DNA of 64,000 nucleotides from Pseudomonas oryzihabitans (GCF_006384975.1 NZ_CP021645.1:1888001-1952000), one strand, 5' to 3'; numbered from the stretch's first letter, positions 32,992 through 41,508 are shown. The notes: a model not told the origin generated them from the sequence alone. Made by a program: numbers and translations.

Positions 32992-33417
32992 TCACTCCTT
33001 CCCTTTGCCGCCCTTGACGACGGGCTGGGAGGCGCCGGCCTTGACGAAGGCGAGGATGACGTCGCGCACGACCTTGCGCTGCTCCGTCGGTAGTTTGAGA
33101 AAGGCCTCGATGGCCTCGCGCTCGGGATAGAGCTCGGGGGTTTCCCAGTTGCCCCGGGTCTCGCGAATCGCGGTCTGCGCCTGTTCGCCGTAGCGCAGGA
33201 CCTGGGGTTCGATCTGTAGCCACTGGGCCAGGACCTGTAATTTGTCCTGAGCGGGAATGGATTTGCCGCCCAGCCAGCGGGAGACCGCCTGGAAGGTCAC
33301 GGAGCGCCCCCAGTAACGCGAGTTGAATTCTCGCTCCAGCACGGCGGGTCGGTCGGGGTAACCGGCCGCGAGCATGGCGTTGCGCAGGCGCTGGGCGAAG
33401 TCGGCTTTATCGTTCAT
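32992..33417 (-). CDS. XRE-like transcriptional regulator
   Basis: A 141-residue helix-turn-helix protein. Residues about 8-65 form the HTH part (FAQRLRNAMLAAGYP..., TFQAVSRWLGGKSIPAQDKLQVLAQWL), followed by an acidic region and a basic tail (VVKGGKGKE). This layout is seen in phage-type repressors and in stray regulators of pseudomonads. It is divergent from a BRO-N gene, with palindromes in the 172-base gap, so it probably represses itself and its neighbour. No clear ribosome site precedes the ATG. Confidence 0.8.
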   Translation of the reverse strand: MNDKADFAQRLRNAMLAAGYPDRPAVLEREFNSRYWGRSVTFQAVSRWLGGKSIPAQDKLQVLAQWLQIEPQVLRYGEQAQTAIRETRGNWETPELYPEREAIEAFLKLPTEQRKVVRDVILAFVKAGASQPVVKGGKGKE

Positions 33418-33452
33418 GGAGGCGGACGTTAAGGTCCGCTTCAGTTCTGCAT

Positions 33453-33492
33453 TGAACGTTCATTTGCATAAAAAATGAAATTCATGGTTTCA
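33453..33492. promoter_or_regulatory. Palindromic operator candidates between XRE and BRO-N genes
   Basis: TGAACGTTCA (33453-33462) is a perfect palindrome. ATGAAATTCAT (33475-33485) is a second, and TGAAA...TTTCA (33476-33492) overlaps it. They lie 36-75 bases upstream of the XRE start and share the TGAA/TTCA half-site, as expected for repressor binding. Confidence 0.55.
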
Positions 33493-33589
33493 TTCGAGCT
33501 CTGAAAGGGGCGTTCCCGGCGTCTTGGCCAGTAGCCCTCCCCTGCAAGCGGATAGTTTTCCGCCCTGTCTTCGCTACGGAGGTAATGGA

Positions 33590-34018
33590 ATGCCTACGCC
33601 TCATCTCATGCACTTCGCCGGGCGTCCCCTGCGCATCTATCAGTTCTTCGACGGCCAGCTCTGGTTCGATTGCCGCGATGTGGCCAAGGTGTTGGGTTAT
33701 CCGGATGCACTCGAGGCTGTCCGTACTCACTGCAACCACAACGGTCTGCATTTCGGCATCGGTGAGCGTCCGGTGGTGCTTGTCGACCTACCTAACACCT
33801 TGCGCCTGATGATCCACAGTTCCAGCGAACAAGCCGCGCTCTTCGAGGAGTGGCTGCGACATGATTGTCTGAATCACTTCTTCTGCCGTCTCCTGCTGCC
33901 CAGCGAAGGCCAGGTGAGGGTCGACGCCCAGCCGCTTCTCCGTCTCTATTGGCGCGACCAGTACTGGGTGAAACTGTCCGACGTCGCCGAGGCACTCGGA
34001 CCGCGCCTGCGCTTCTGA
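33590..34018 (+). CDS. BRO-N domain protein (phage antirepressor type)
   Basis: A 142-residue protein with an N-terminal BRO-N domain: FDGQLWFDCRDVAKVLGYPDALEAV near residues 20-44, a HCNHNG segment and LVDLPNTLRLMIHSSSEQAALFEEWL. Near the C-terminus the motif recurs (RDQYWVKLSDVAEALG, about residues 122-137), as if a second domain begins and is cut off. The ATG at 33590 has GGAGG seven bases upstream. BRO-N proteins are common phage antirepressors and regulators. Pairing with a divergent XRE gene fits a leftover or domesticated phage switch. Confidence 0.8.
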   Translation: MPTPHLMHFAGRPLRIYQFFDGQLWFDCRDVAKVLGYPDALEAVRTHCNHNGLHFGIGERPVVLVDLPNTLRLMIHSSSEQAALFEEWLRHDCLNHFFCRLLLPSEGQVRVDAQPLLRLYWRDQYWVKLSDVAEALGPRLRF

Positions 34019-34594
34019 GCGGTAACAATCAGGGATAGGCGAGTAGAAGTCGAACAAGCATCCGCCCTCCCTGCTCCGGTGAGCAGTCAGCATAGGTCAT
34101 CGTTGCCAGGGGAAGCCGTCGCGCTCGCTCGTGCCTTGTACAAAACACCACTGCACCCAGGGATAGGCCTGGAGCCTGCCGATCTCCCTTGGAAGTCCGC
34201 AGGGCCAGAGAGACCGCAGCATATCAAACGTCATACAGAACACCCACGGGAGGACCGAAGATGCTCGCCAGATCCCGTGGTGCCGATCTGCCTCCATCGA
34301 CCATTGTTGCCCGCTGCAAGGCTTCGCCCTGACCATGGCGCTCAGTGCAAACAGCCCTTCGCGTAGCTTGCCGATAGCGATCTGCCGAGCAAAGCCAACA
34401 TCGCTCCGCGGCAAAGCACGTCAGTGGAAATTCAGGGTTTGCTCCTCGCTCGTCCGCTTTAGTCACCTTTTATCCAGAATAGGTCTGCGGCTTCGCTTAT
34501 CCCTGCCGATATACTGCGTGGATGCCCAGCCTTCCGGTTGGCTGGTGTCATGGCGAGGGAGCGCTTCATTCGGCTAAGTGGAAGATCCGATTCG
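34019..34594. other. Gap without convincing gene
   Basis: The 576 bases after the BRO-N gene contain only short open frames in several directions with no ribosome sites and no recognisable protein. The composition is less GC-rich than the core, with runs suggesting decayed sequence. The last part would hold the promoter of the diguanylate cyclase gene. Confidence 0.5.
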
Positions 34595-35728
34595 ATGGCT
34601 CTCGACCCCGTTACCCTCCTTGCGCTCACCATTGCCATGGCGACGGCATCTGCGTGCTACCTCGTGGCCGAGTGGCATTCGGTACGGGAACGCTCGCTGC
34701 TGTTCTGGAGCGCCGGCTTCGCCACCATCAGCGTCGGCTCGACACTGGCACTATTACGTCTGCACGGTTTTCCCATCCTGGGTATCTGGTTCGCCAATGG
34801 ACTGCTGGTCTGTGCCCATGGGTTGTTCCTGCTAGGGGTGGCGCGCTTCACTCGACGGCCACTGTCACCAGCCTGGCTGTTGCTGTCGGTGGTGTGGGGT
34901 GCCCTGTTGCTGCTGCCGGAGGCCGCCTGGTGGTCGCGGGTGATGCTGCTGGTGAATTCCTGGCTGGTGGGACTGCTCTCGATACGGGGCGCCCTGCTGC
35001 TCAGACGCAACAGGGTCGGTGAGCGCCAACTGCGCTGGGTGCTGCTCGGCCACGGATTGTTTTACCTGGCCAAGGGTACGACCGTGCTGACCCCGGGCAC
35101 GCCGTTGGACCTCACTGCCTTCCAAGGCCAGATCATCCAGATTTCCCTGGTGGAGGGCGCGATCGTCATCATGCTGATCGCCCTGTCGGTGACCGGTACC
35201 GTCCGCTACCGGCGTGAAAAAAATATCGAGCGATTGGCCGGCAGCGATCCCTTGACCGGTCTCTATAACCGACGGGCACTGATGGCTCAAGCACCAGCCT
35301 TGCTGGAACAGGTGGATAAGGAGCACCCGGGCGCCCTGCTGCTGATCGACCTCGACAATTTCAAGCTGGCCAACGACCTGCACGGCCACGCGGCCGGTGA
35401 TGGGCTGCTGATGGCTCTGAGCGATCTGATCCGCACCGCCCTGCCCAAGCGAGGCCTGGCCGCGCGGTTGGGTGGAGACGAATTCGTGCTGCTGCTCGGT
35501 GCGACCTCTAACGCTGAAGCGATACGCCTCGGCGAGCGGTTACGCGAGCAGTTCAACGAATTGGCGGCGCGGCGCCTTACCACACCCGAGCCCGTCACCC
35601 TGAGCATAGGGGCGGTGCTTTTCGACGACGCCCAAGAGGACCTGGCAACCCTGCTGGAGCGCGGCGACCTGGCCCTTTACGAAGCCAAGCGCGGGGGCCG
35701 CGATGTGCTGAGGGTCAGTATGGGGTGA
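34595..35728 (+). CDS. Membrane diguanylate cyclase (GGDEF)
   Basis: A 377-residue protein predicted to make cyclic-di-GMP at the inner membrane. Residues 1-205 contain about six hydrophobic helices, and the GGDEF domain spans about 215-375, with DPLTGLYNRRAL, LLIDLDNFKLANDLHGHAAGD and the intact RLGGDEF active site. The inhibitory I-site (RxxD) before GGDEF is missing, so product inhibition may be absent. The ATG at 34595 has GGAAGA upstream. No partner is adjacent. Confidence 0.88.
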   Translation: MALDPVTLLALTIAMATASACYLVAEWHSVRERSLLFWSAGFATISVGSTLALLRLHGFPILGIWFANGLLVCAHGLFLLGVARFTRRPLSPAWLLLSVVWGALLLLPEAAWWSRVMLLVNSWLVGLLSIRGALLLRRNRVGERQLRWVLLGHGLFYLAKGTTVLTPGTPLDLTAFQGQIIQISLVEGAIVIMLIALSVTGTVRYRREKNIERLAGSDPLTGLYNRRALMAQAPALLEQVDKEHPGALLLIDLDNFKLANDLHGHAAGDGLLMALSDLIRTALPKRGLAARLGGDEFVLLLGATSNAEAIRLGERLREQFNELAARRLTTPEPVTLSIGAVLFDDAQEDLATLLERGDLALYEAKRGGRDVLRVSMG

Positions 35729-35780
35729 TGGACGGCGAGGCAATCGCTTAGGCTTGAGCGACTTGCCGAGGGGAGTCGCC

Positions 35781-36236
35781 ATGCCCATCGCCCTCGAATC
35801 CCCCGATCAACCCGAGGTGATCGCGCTGATCGCCGAGCTGGACGCCTATCAGGACGGGCTTTATCCGCCCGAGAGTCGCTACGCGCTGGATCTTGATTCG
35901 TTGATGCAGCCGAACGTGCTGTTCCTGGTGGCGCGTGACGAGAGCGGCTGCGCCCTGGGCTGTGGCGCCATGGTGTTGCATGAGGGCTATGGCGAACTCA
36001 AGCGGATGTATGTGAGGCCGGCGGGGCGGGGTCGGGGGTTGGGTAGGCGTTTGCTCGCTCGGCTGGAGGCTGAGGCACTCACGATAGGATGCGAGCGGGC
36101 GATGCTGGAGACCGGCCCTTACCAACCTGAGGCATTGGCGCTGTATGCCGCGGCGGGCTACGAGCAGCGCGGGTCTTTTGGTGGGTATAGGGATGATCCG
36201 TTGAGTGTGTTTATGGAGAAGCGGTTGGTGCCCTAG
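35781..36236 (+). CDS. GNAT family N-acetyltransferase
   Basis: A 151-residue acetyltransferase with the acetyl-CoA motif VRPAGRGRGLGRRLLARLE at about residues 84-103 and YAAAGYEQRGSFGGY near the end. The substrate is unknown. GAGGGGA precedes the ATG at 35781. Its TAG stop lies in the first bases of a dispersed repeat, so the repeat may supply the end of the gene. Confidence 0.85.
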   Translation: MPIALESPDQPEVIALIAELDAYQDGLYPPESRYALDLDSLMQPNVLFLVARDESGCALGCGAMVLHEGYGELKRMYVRPAGRGRGLGRRLLARLEAEALTIGCERAMLETGPYQPEALALYAAAGYEQRGSFGGYRDDPLSVFMEKRLVP

Positions 36237-36315
36237 GGTAGACCAGCGAAGCCTGTCCATGGATGGCGTGGGTGGATGCGAGTGGAAAAGGCTAGCGCCG
36301 TTTTCCACGCTACGG
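36234..36315. repeat. Dispersed REP-type element, copy 2, between convergent genes
   Basis: The block starts TAGGGTAGACC and ends CCACGCTACGGGG. It has the same inner parts as copy 1 (AGCGAAGC, TGTCCA, and a perfect GTGGAAAA/TTTTCCAC stem at about 36281-36308). Both stop codons of the flanking convergent genes (GNAT 36234-36236; LysR 36312-36310) lie in its ends. It may act as a two-way terminator. Confidence 0.65.
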
Positions 36316-37194
36316 GGACTTGTCGCCGAACTCCGCCAATAGGAACTCCACGAAACTCCTCACCGTCACCGAGCGCCATCTCGCCTGGGGATAGAGCGCA
36401 TTCAGCGGGCGAGTGAGTTCCTGGCCCTGGAACAGGCGTACCAGGCGGCCCGCGGCGACGTCGTCCTGTAGCAGGAAGGCTGGCTGGAGGATGATGCCGA
36501 GACCTTGCAGAGCGGCCAGGCGTAGGGCGGGGCCGTTGCTCAGGTGCAGGCGGCCAGGTGGCAGTGGACCGAAGGTGGCGCCGGTCTGGGCGCGCCACTG
36601 GGCCAGGGCGCGGGGGTCTATGCCGAGGCAGTCGTGGCCTTCCAGCTCGGCCAGCCGCTCCGGCGTGCCGCGGCGCGCCAGGTAAGCCGGTGCGGCGCAG
36701 CACCAAAGAACATAGGGTGCCAGCGGTCGCGCCACCAGGGAGGAATCGGCCAGTTCGCCGATCCGAATGGCGATATCGATGCCCTCCTCCACCAGGTCCT
36801 GCACCCGGTCGCTCAGCACCAGGTCGAGGGTGACCTGGGGATGGCGCGCAAGGTATTCGCCGACTCGCGGCGTGAGGCCGTAGGTACCGAAGGACACCGG
36901 TGCGGAGACACGCAGGATGCCGGCCGGGGCCAGGCGCTGGGTTTCGGCCTGGCGGTCGGTGTCGGTGACCAAGGCGAGAATCTCGCGGCAGCGGGCATAG
37001 TAGCCCTCGCCGAAGGCGGTCAGGCGCTGGCGTCGGGTGGTGCGCACCAGCAACTGCAAGCCGAGACGCTGTTCCAAGGCGCGCAGGTGATTGCCGGCCA
37101 TGGTTGGCGAGATGCCTTGCGCCTGGGCCGCCGCGGCCAGGCTGCCGCGCTCCACCACGGCGACGAACACCTGCATGCTATCGAGCAGATCCAT
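36310..37194 (-). CDS. LysR-type transcriptional regulator
   Basis: A 294-residue LysR protein. The winged HTH lies at residues 1-62 (MQVFVAVVERGSLAAAAQ, LRALEQRLGLQLLVRTTRR), followed by the two-part substrate-binding domain (SAPVSFGTYGLTPRV, DIAIRIGELADSSLVARPL). It is divergent from an SDR gene, which is probably its target. The effector is unknown. Confidence 0.9.
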   Translation of the reverse strand: MDLLDSMQVFVAVVERGSLAAAAQAQGISPTMAGNHLRALEQRLGLQLLVRTTRRQRLTAFGEGYYARCREILALVTDTDRQAETQRLAPAGILRVSAPVSFGTYGLTPRVGEYLARHPQVTLDLVLSDRVQDLVEEGIDIAIRIGELADSSLVARPLAPYVLWCCAAPAYLARRGTPERLAELEGHDCLGIDPRALAQWRAQTGATFGPLPPGRLHLSNGPALRLAALQGLGIILQPAFLLQDDVAAGRLVRLFQGQELTRPLNALYPQARWRSVTVRSFVEFLLAEFGDKSP

Positions 37195-37286
37195 TCAACA
37201 CCCCTGCTAAGGAATCCTCACACTGGGTTGGTGTTTATCTCATCTGGGTGGTGGGTGAGGCTAGCGGTGCGGGGAGGCAGCGGAGT

Positions 37287-37317
37287 GTTGGGCTTCGCTG
37301 CGCTCAACCCAACCTAC
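37287..37317. repeat. Short REP-like repeat before the SDR gene
   Basis: An imperfect palindrome with GTTGGG and CCCAAC ends around TTCGCTGCGCT, followed by CTAC. It is of a type common in pseudomonad intergenic DNA and sits 22 bases before the SDR start, inside its leader. Confidence 0.5.
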
Positions 37318-37339
37318 AGCTGCTACTGGAGAATCGATC

Positions 37340-38098
37340 ATGGATCTGCAACTGCACGACCGTACTGCACTGGTGACCGGCGCCAGCATGGGGATAGGCA
37401 CGGGCATCGCCCGCGTCCTGGCGGCCGAAGGCGTTCGGCTGGCGATCACCGCGCGGCGGCGGGATGCCCTGGAAGCCCTGGCCGAGGAGATCGTCGCGGC
37501 GGGTCATGCCCGGCCGCTGGTGATCGCAGCGGATATCACCGACGCCGAAGACGTCCAGCGGCTGGCGCGGGAGGCCGAACAAGGCCTGGGCCGGGTGGAT
37601 ATCCTGGTCAATAACGCTGGCGGCACGAGGCCGCTTTCGGTGGCGGCGGACGATGCGGCCTGGGACGAAGCCTGGGCTCTCAACTTTACCGCGACCCGCC
37701 GCCTGACCCAGGCGCTGCTGGGCGGGATGCGCGAAAGACGCTGGGGACGGATCGTGAATTTCAGCGGCAGCATGGAGCCACGCGACGTGAACGGCGCCGG
37801 GACGGCCAAGGCGGCGATCCAGTTCTGGTCCAAGGGACTGGCGAGCCAGTTGGCGGCCGAGGGCATCACGGTCAACACCATTGCCCCAGGGCGGATCAAT
37901 TCAGAGCAGATCCTGCAGCGCCTGCACCCGACGCCCGAGTCCCGCGCGGCCTTCATTGCCCGCCATATCCCCATCGGCTATTTCGGCGAACCGGAAGACG
38001 TGGGCCAGGTGGTGGCCTTTCTGGCCTCGCCGCTGGCGCGCTATCTCACGGGCGACGTGATCGCGGTGGATGGCGGGATGCATGCCTACGCCCACTAA
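37340..38098 (+). CDS. SDR-family oxidoreductase lacking the catalytic Tyr
   Basis: A 252-residue SDR with the cofactor motif TGASMGIGTGIARV, the NNAGG motif and a C-terminal GDVIAVDGGMHAYAH. In the active-site region NFSGSMEPRDVNGAGTAKAA, the Ser and Lys are present but the residue four before the Lys is Ala, so the usual YxxxK tyrosine is missing. It may be a divergent or non-catalytic member. TGGAGA precedes the ATG. It is divergent from a LysR gene, its likely regulator. Confidence 0.85.
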   Translation: MDLQLHDRTALVTGASMGIGTGIARVLAAEGVRLAITARRRDALEALAEEIVAAGHARPLVIAADITDAEDVQRLAREAEQGLGRVDILVNNAGGTRPLSVAADDAAWDEAWALNFTATRRLTQALLGGMRERRWGRIVNFSGSMEPRDVNGAGTAKAAIQFWSKGLASQLAAEGITVNTIAPGRINSEQILQRLHPTPESRAAFIARHIPIGYFGEPEDVGQVVAFLASPLARYLTGDVIAVDGGMHAYAH

Positions 38099-38104
38099 CG
38101 CCCT

Positions 38105-38848
38105 CTAGCGTTTGACGCAGACGAACAGGGCATTACCCGAGGCGCCGTCCCAGGGTTCGATCCGCTGGTAGTCGTGCTCCAGCACCTGGACCTCGAAGCG
38201 CGGCTCCAGCAAGGCCAGCAGCTCGGGGAAGTCGACTGCCACCATGGGGTGTTCGTCCTGCCAGGTCTGGTGCTCACCCGTGTGCTGGCGCTCGATGCGC
38301 AGCCGGAGCCACTGACGCTCGCCTTCGCCCGGGTAGTGCCAGGCGGAGGCGAAGTTGAAGTGGCCATCCGCCCGCTCGACGCTGTGGCCGACCGCGGAGG
38401 CGTTGTCGATACGGCGCTTGTCGACGGCATTGAAGCAGAACAACCCACCCGGCGTCAGGGCCGCATGAACACGCTCAAGACAGGCCTGGAGGCGTTCGAG
38501 GCTGGCGCTATAGTGCAGGGAGTAGAGAAAGCAGGTGATCAGATCGACCGGCTGCTCCAGTTCGAAGGCGCACATGTCCTGGCAGGAGAACTGCGCTTCC
38601 GGGCAGCGCAGCGCGGCCTGGGCGAGCATGGGTGGATTGAGGTCCAGCCCGCTGCTGTGGAAGCCGGCATCGAGGAAATGCCTGACATGGGGCCCAGTAC
38701 CGCAGGCGAGGTCCAGATGGCGGGTGCCGCCGTTGCCGAACATTCGTTGCAGACGCAGCACCGCCTCGCTCTGGGCCCGGTAGTCGATGTCGGCGCAGAG
38801 CAGGTCGTAGTAGGCCGACAGGTCGGTGTAGAGGGCGGTGGCGGACAT
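38105..38848 (-). CDS. Class I SAM-dependent methyltransferase
   Basis: A 247-residue methyltransferase with motif I HLDLACGTGPHVRHFLDAG at about residues 43-61, GLDLNPPMLAQA, and the post-motif segment ALTPGGLFCFNAVD. The substrate is unknown. It is convergent with the SDR gene (6-base gap) and divergent from an RNA methyltransferase gene. Confidence 0.85.
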   Translation of the reverse strand: MSATALYTDLSAYYDLLCADIDYRAQSEAVLRLQRMFGNGGTRHLDLACGTGPHVRHFLDAGFHSSGLDLNPPMLAQAALRCPEAQFSCQDMCAFELEQPVDLITCFLYSLHYSASLERLQACLERVHAALTPGGLFCFNAVDKRRIDNASAVGHSVERADGHFNFASAWHYPGEGERQWLRLRIERQHTGEHQTWQDEHPMVAVDFPELLALLEPRFEVQVLEHDYQRIEPWDGASGNALFVCVKR

Positions 38849-38945
38849 CGCAGGGGCTCGGGGCGGGAGACGCGGGCGCGCATCTTAGTCGGTTTTAGCC
38901 GTGATCGAGCCTTTATACTGGCGGTTTTCCCGGGAGTCTCCTGAC

Positions 38946-39413
38946 GTGAGCAACAAGAGATACGCCTGCATCGGCCTGAGCAACCCCAAGTCGCCGTCCA
39001 ACGTCGGCTCCATCATGAGGGCGGCAGGCTGCTACGGAGTGGCCTCGGTGTTCTATACCGGCACCCGCTACGACCGCGCCAAGGACTTCGTCACCGACAC
39101 CAAGAAGGTCCACCAGGACATTCCGCTGATCAACATCGACGACCTGCGCCGCATCCTGCCGCTGGGCTGCGTGCCGGTGGCGGTAGAGTTGGTGGACGGC
39201 GCCCGACCGTTGCCCGAGTACACCCATCCCGATCGCGCCCTCTACCTGTTCGGCGCAGAGGACGGGTCCCTGAGCCAGGAGTTGCGCGACTGGTGCGAGG
39301 ATGTGGTGTACATCCCCACCCAGGGCTGCATGAATCTGGCGGCCACGGTCAACGTGGTGCTCTATGACCGCCTGGCGAAGGGCAATAACACCCGCTCCGG
39401 TCCGCTCTTCTAA
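38946..39413 (+). CDS. SPOUT (TrmH/SpoU) family RNA 2'-O-methyltransferase
   Basis: A 155-residue knot-fold methyltransferase. The N-terminal SNPKSPSNVGSIMRAAGCYG, the LFGAEDGSL motif and the C-terminal PTQGCMNLAATVNVVLYDR are the three SpoU motifs. The RNA target (tRNA or rRNA) is not established. The start is GTG 38946, with GGGAG upstream; the frame is open 45 bases further 5' without similarity. Confidence 0.9.
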   Translation: MSNKRYACIGLSNPKSPSNVGSIMRAAGCYGVASVFYTGTRYDRAKDFVTDTKKVHQDIPLINIDDLRRILPLGCVPVAVELVDGARPLPEYTHPDRALYLFGAEDGSLSQELRDWCEDVVYIPTQGCMNLAATVNVVLYDRLAKGNNTRSGPLF

Positions 39414-39418
39414 GGCTG

Positions 39419-40249
39419 TTAGCCAAACCCCTGAGTCGGCCGGCGCAGCACCGGATCGAAGGGGTTGATGCGCGCGGCGATTACCCCGGCCTCGCGCTTG
39501 AGCAACTCGATCACCGTGGGCAGCCGCTGGGCGTTGAGGCGCTCGCTCAGGGTGCCCACACTTAGCGCCGCCACCGCCCGCCCATTGCGGTCGAGGATGG
39601 GCACGGCCAGCCCCGCCATGCCTTCCAGCACCCCGGTGTTGCGCGCGGCGTAGCCCAGGCGGCGGACGTTATCGATCTCGGCGCGCAGCAGCACCTCGTC
39701 GTAGTGATGGGCGTCGCGCAGCCGTGGCAGGTTGTAGCGGATCACCTCCTCCCGCTCCTCCTCGGGCAGGAAGGCGAGGATCGCCAGGGCGCCCTGACCA
39801 CCACCGAGGGGCACGCGTCCGCCGATGTCGCCGGTGAAGGTGCGGATCGGATAGGGCCCTTCGCTGCGATCCAGGCACATGGCGTCGAAGCCGCTGCGCG
39901 CCAGTAGGAACAGCGAATCGCCCAGGGACGCCGACAGTCGCAGCAGACTCGGCCGCGCCAGATCGCGTAGATTGCCGACCTGGCCAGCGCGCGCCGCCAG
40001 GGCGAAGAAGTCCAGGCTCAGCCGGTATCTCTTGCTGCGGGCGCACTGCTCCACCATGCCCTCCTCCACCAGGCCGCGCAGCAGCCGGTGGGTGGTGGGT
40101 TGCGACAGCCCCACGCGCTCGGCCAGGCGGGTGACCTTCTCGCCTTCGGGATCGCCCTCACCCAGGGCGCGCACCACGGCGAACACCCGGCTGATGGCGC
40201 CAACGCCTGCTTCGCCTGGGGCGGCCTTGCTCTCTGTGGAATTTTCCAT
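39419..40249 (-). CDS. IclR-family transcriptional regulator
   Basis: A 276-residue regulator with an N-terminal winged HTH (VTRLAERVGLSQPTTHRLLRGLVEEG at about 38-63, cut here) and an effector domain (GGRVPLGGGQGALAILAFLPEEE, MAGLAVPILDRNGRAVAALSV). It is divergent from a transporter/dehydrogenase operon and is probably its regulator. I chose ATG 40249, which has AAGGA upstream; the in-frame GTG at 40273 falls inside the operator palindrome. It ends 5 bases from the convergent methyltransferase. Confidence 0.9.
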   Translation of the reverse strand: MENSTESKAAPGEAGVGAISRVFAVVRALGEGDPEGEKVTRLAERVGLSQPTTHRLLRGLVEEGMVEQCARSKRYRLSLDFFALAARAGQVGNLRDLARPSLLRLSASLGDSLFLLARSGFDAMCLDRSEGPYPIRTFTGDIGGRVPLGGGQGALAILAFLPEEEREEVIRYNLPRLRDAHHYDEVLLRAEIDNVRRLGYAARNTGVLEGMAGLAVPILDRNGRAVAALSVGTLSERLNAQRLPTVIELLKREAGVIAARINPFDPVLRRPTQGFG

Positions 40250-40268
40250 CTCGATAATTCCTTTAAAT

Positions 40269-40311
40269 TTCACTGAGTGAATAAATTCAGAAAAATAGTT
40301 CGATCAGTGAA
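40269..40311. promoter_or_regulatory. IclR operator candidate
   Basis: TTCACTGAGTGAA (40269-40281) is a perfect 13-base palindrome. Its half-site returns as TCAGTGAA at 40304-40311. Both lie in the AT-rich gap between the IclR gene and the operon it faces, so they would control both directions. Confidence 0.55.
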
Positions 40312-40488
40312 AAACTTGCTTGTCCGGCATCCTAGATCGCCCTTACCTTCGGGTCCATAGGGCGATACTCACAATCACCGGACGCCGCCAAGTCGAGCGA
40401 GCGCCAACGTCCAGTTCCAGGCTGTCTTTCGCCCTGCCCAAACCCTGCCCACCGCCCGCGTGGGCGCGACCGGAGGAGCATTGCGGCC

Positions 40489-41508
40489 ATGGCTTTCCTG
40501 ACTCTCGACAACCTCAGCAAGCGCTACGGCGAGACCTATGCGGTGGCCGGTTCGACCCTGGCCATCGAGCGCGGCGAATTCGTCTCCCTGCTCGGCCCCT
40601 CCGGCTGCGGCAAGACCACCACCCTGCAGATGATCGCCGGCTTCGTCGACGTCAGCAGCGGACGCATCCTGCTCGACGGCCAGGACATCACCCACGCCAA
40701 ACCGGCCAGCCGTGGCCTCGGGGTGGTCTTCCAGAGCTATGCGCTGTTCCCGCACATGACGGTGCGAGACAACGTCGCCTTCGGCCTGCGCATGCGCAAG
40801 GTGGCGGGCGCCGAGCTGGCGCGCCGCGTCGAGGAAGCCCTCGGCCTGGTGCACCTCGGTCAGCACGCCGAGCGCTATCCCCGCGAACTCTCCGGTGGCC
40901 AGCGCCAGCGGGTGGCCCTTGCCAGGGCGCTGGTGATAGCCCCGCCGGTGCTGCTCTTGGACGAGCCGCTGTCCAACCTGGACGCCCATCTGCGCGAGGA
41001 GATGCAGTTCGAGATCCGCCGCATCCAGCGCGAGGTAGGTATCACCACCCTGATGGTGACCCATGACCAGTCCGAGGCGTTGTCCATCAGCGACCGGGTG
41101 GTGGTGATGGAGGCCGGGCGCATCACCCAGGTGGATGCGCCCTATCGTCTCTACGAACATCCGCGCAACAGATTCATCTCCGACTTCGTCGGCAAGGCCA
41201 ATCTGCTGCCGGGCAGCCTGGATGCCCAGGGCCAGCCGCAGATCGCCGCTGATGGCGCCCTGGCGATCTCGCTGCGACCGGAAAAGATCGAGCTGCGCCC
41301 CGCCGGGGAAGGCCGCCTGCAAGGGCGGGTGCTGACCCGCTTCTTCCTCGGTAGCCAGTGGCTGTACCGCCTGGAGACCACCCTGGGCGAGCTGTCGGTA
41401 TTGCGCAGCAACGATGGCCAGCCACCGCTGGACGAGGGCCAGGACGTCGGACTGCACTGGAACGACGCTCTGCTGCGCCGGCTGGAAGCCGCGGAGGCGG
41501 CGGCATGA
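40489..41508 (+). CDS. ABC transporter ATP-binding protein (PotA/PhnT-like)
   Basis: The ATPase of an importer, 339 residues. Walker A GPSGCGKTT is at about 36-44, then the Q-loop VFQSYALFPHM, the signature LSGGQRQRVALARAL, Walker B LLLDEPLSNLD and the switch His in VTHDQSEAL. A C-terminal TOBE-like regulatory domain follows from about 235. It begins the operon whose permeases and binding protein follow. Its stop overlaps the next ATG as ATGA. The type is that of polyamine, 2-aminoethylphosphonate and related importers. Confidence 0.93.
   Translation: MAFLTLDNLSKRYGETYAVAGSTLAIERGEFVSLLGPSGCGKTTTLQMIAGFVDVSSGRILLDGQDITHAKPASRGLGVVFQSYALFPHMTVRDNVAFGLRMRKVAGAELARRVEEALGLVHLGQHAERYPRELSGGQRQRVALARALVIAPPVLLLDEPLSNLDAHLREEMQFEIRRIQREVGITTLMVTHDQSEALSISDRVVVMEAGRITQVDAPYRLYEHPRNRFISDFVGKANLLPGSLDAQGQPQIAADGALAISLRPEKIELRPAGEGRLQGRVLTRFFLGSQWLYRLETTLGELSVLRSNDGQPPLDEGQDVGLHWNDALLRRLEAAEAAA

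Noticed and set aside
34097..34414. A 105-codon minus-strand frame in the gap after the BRO-N gene
   Set aside because: No ribosome site, no recognisable domain, overlaps another random frame; probably decayed sequence.
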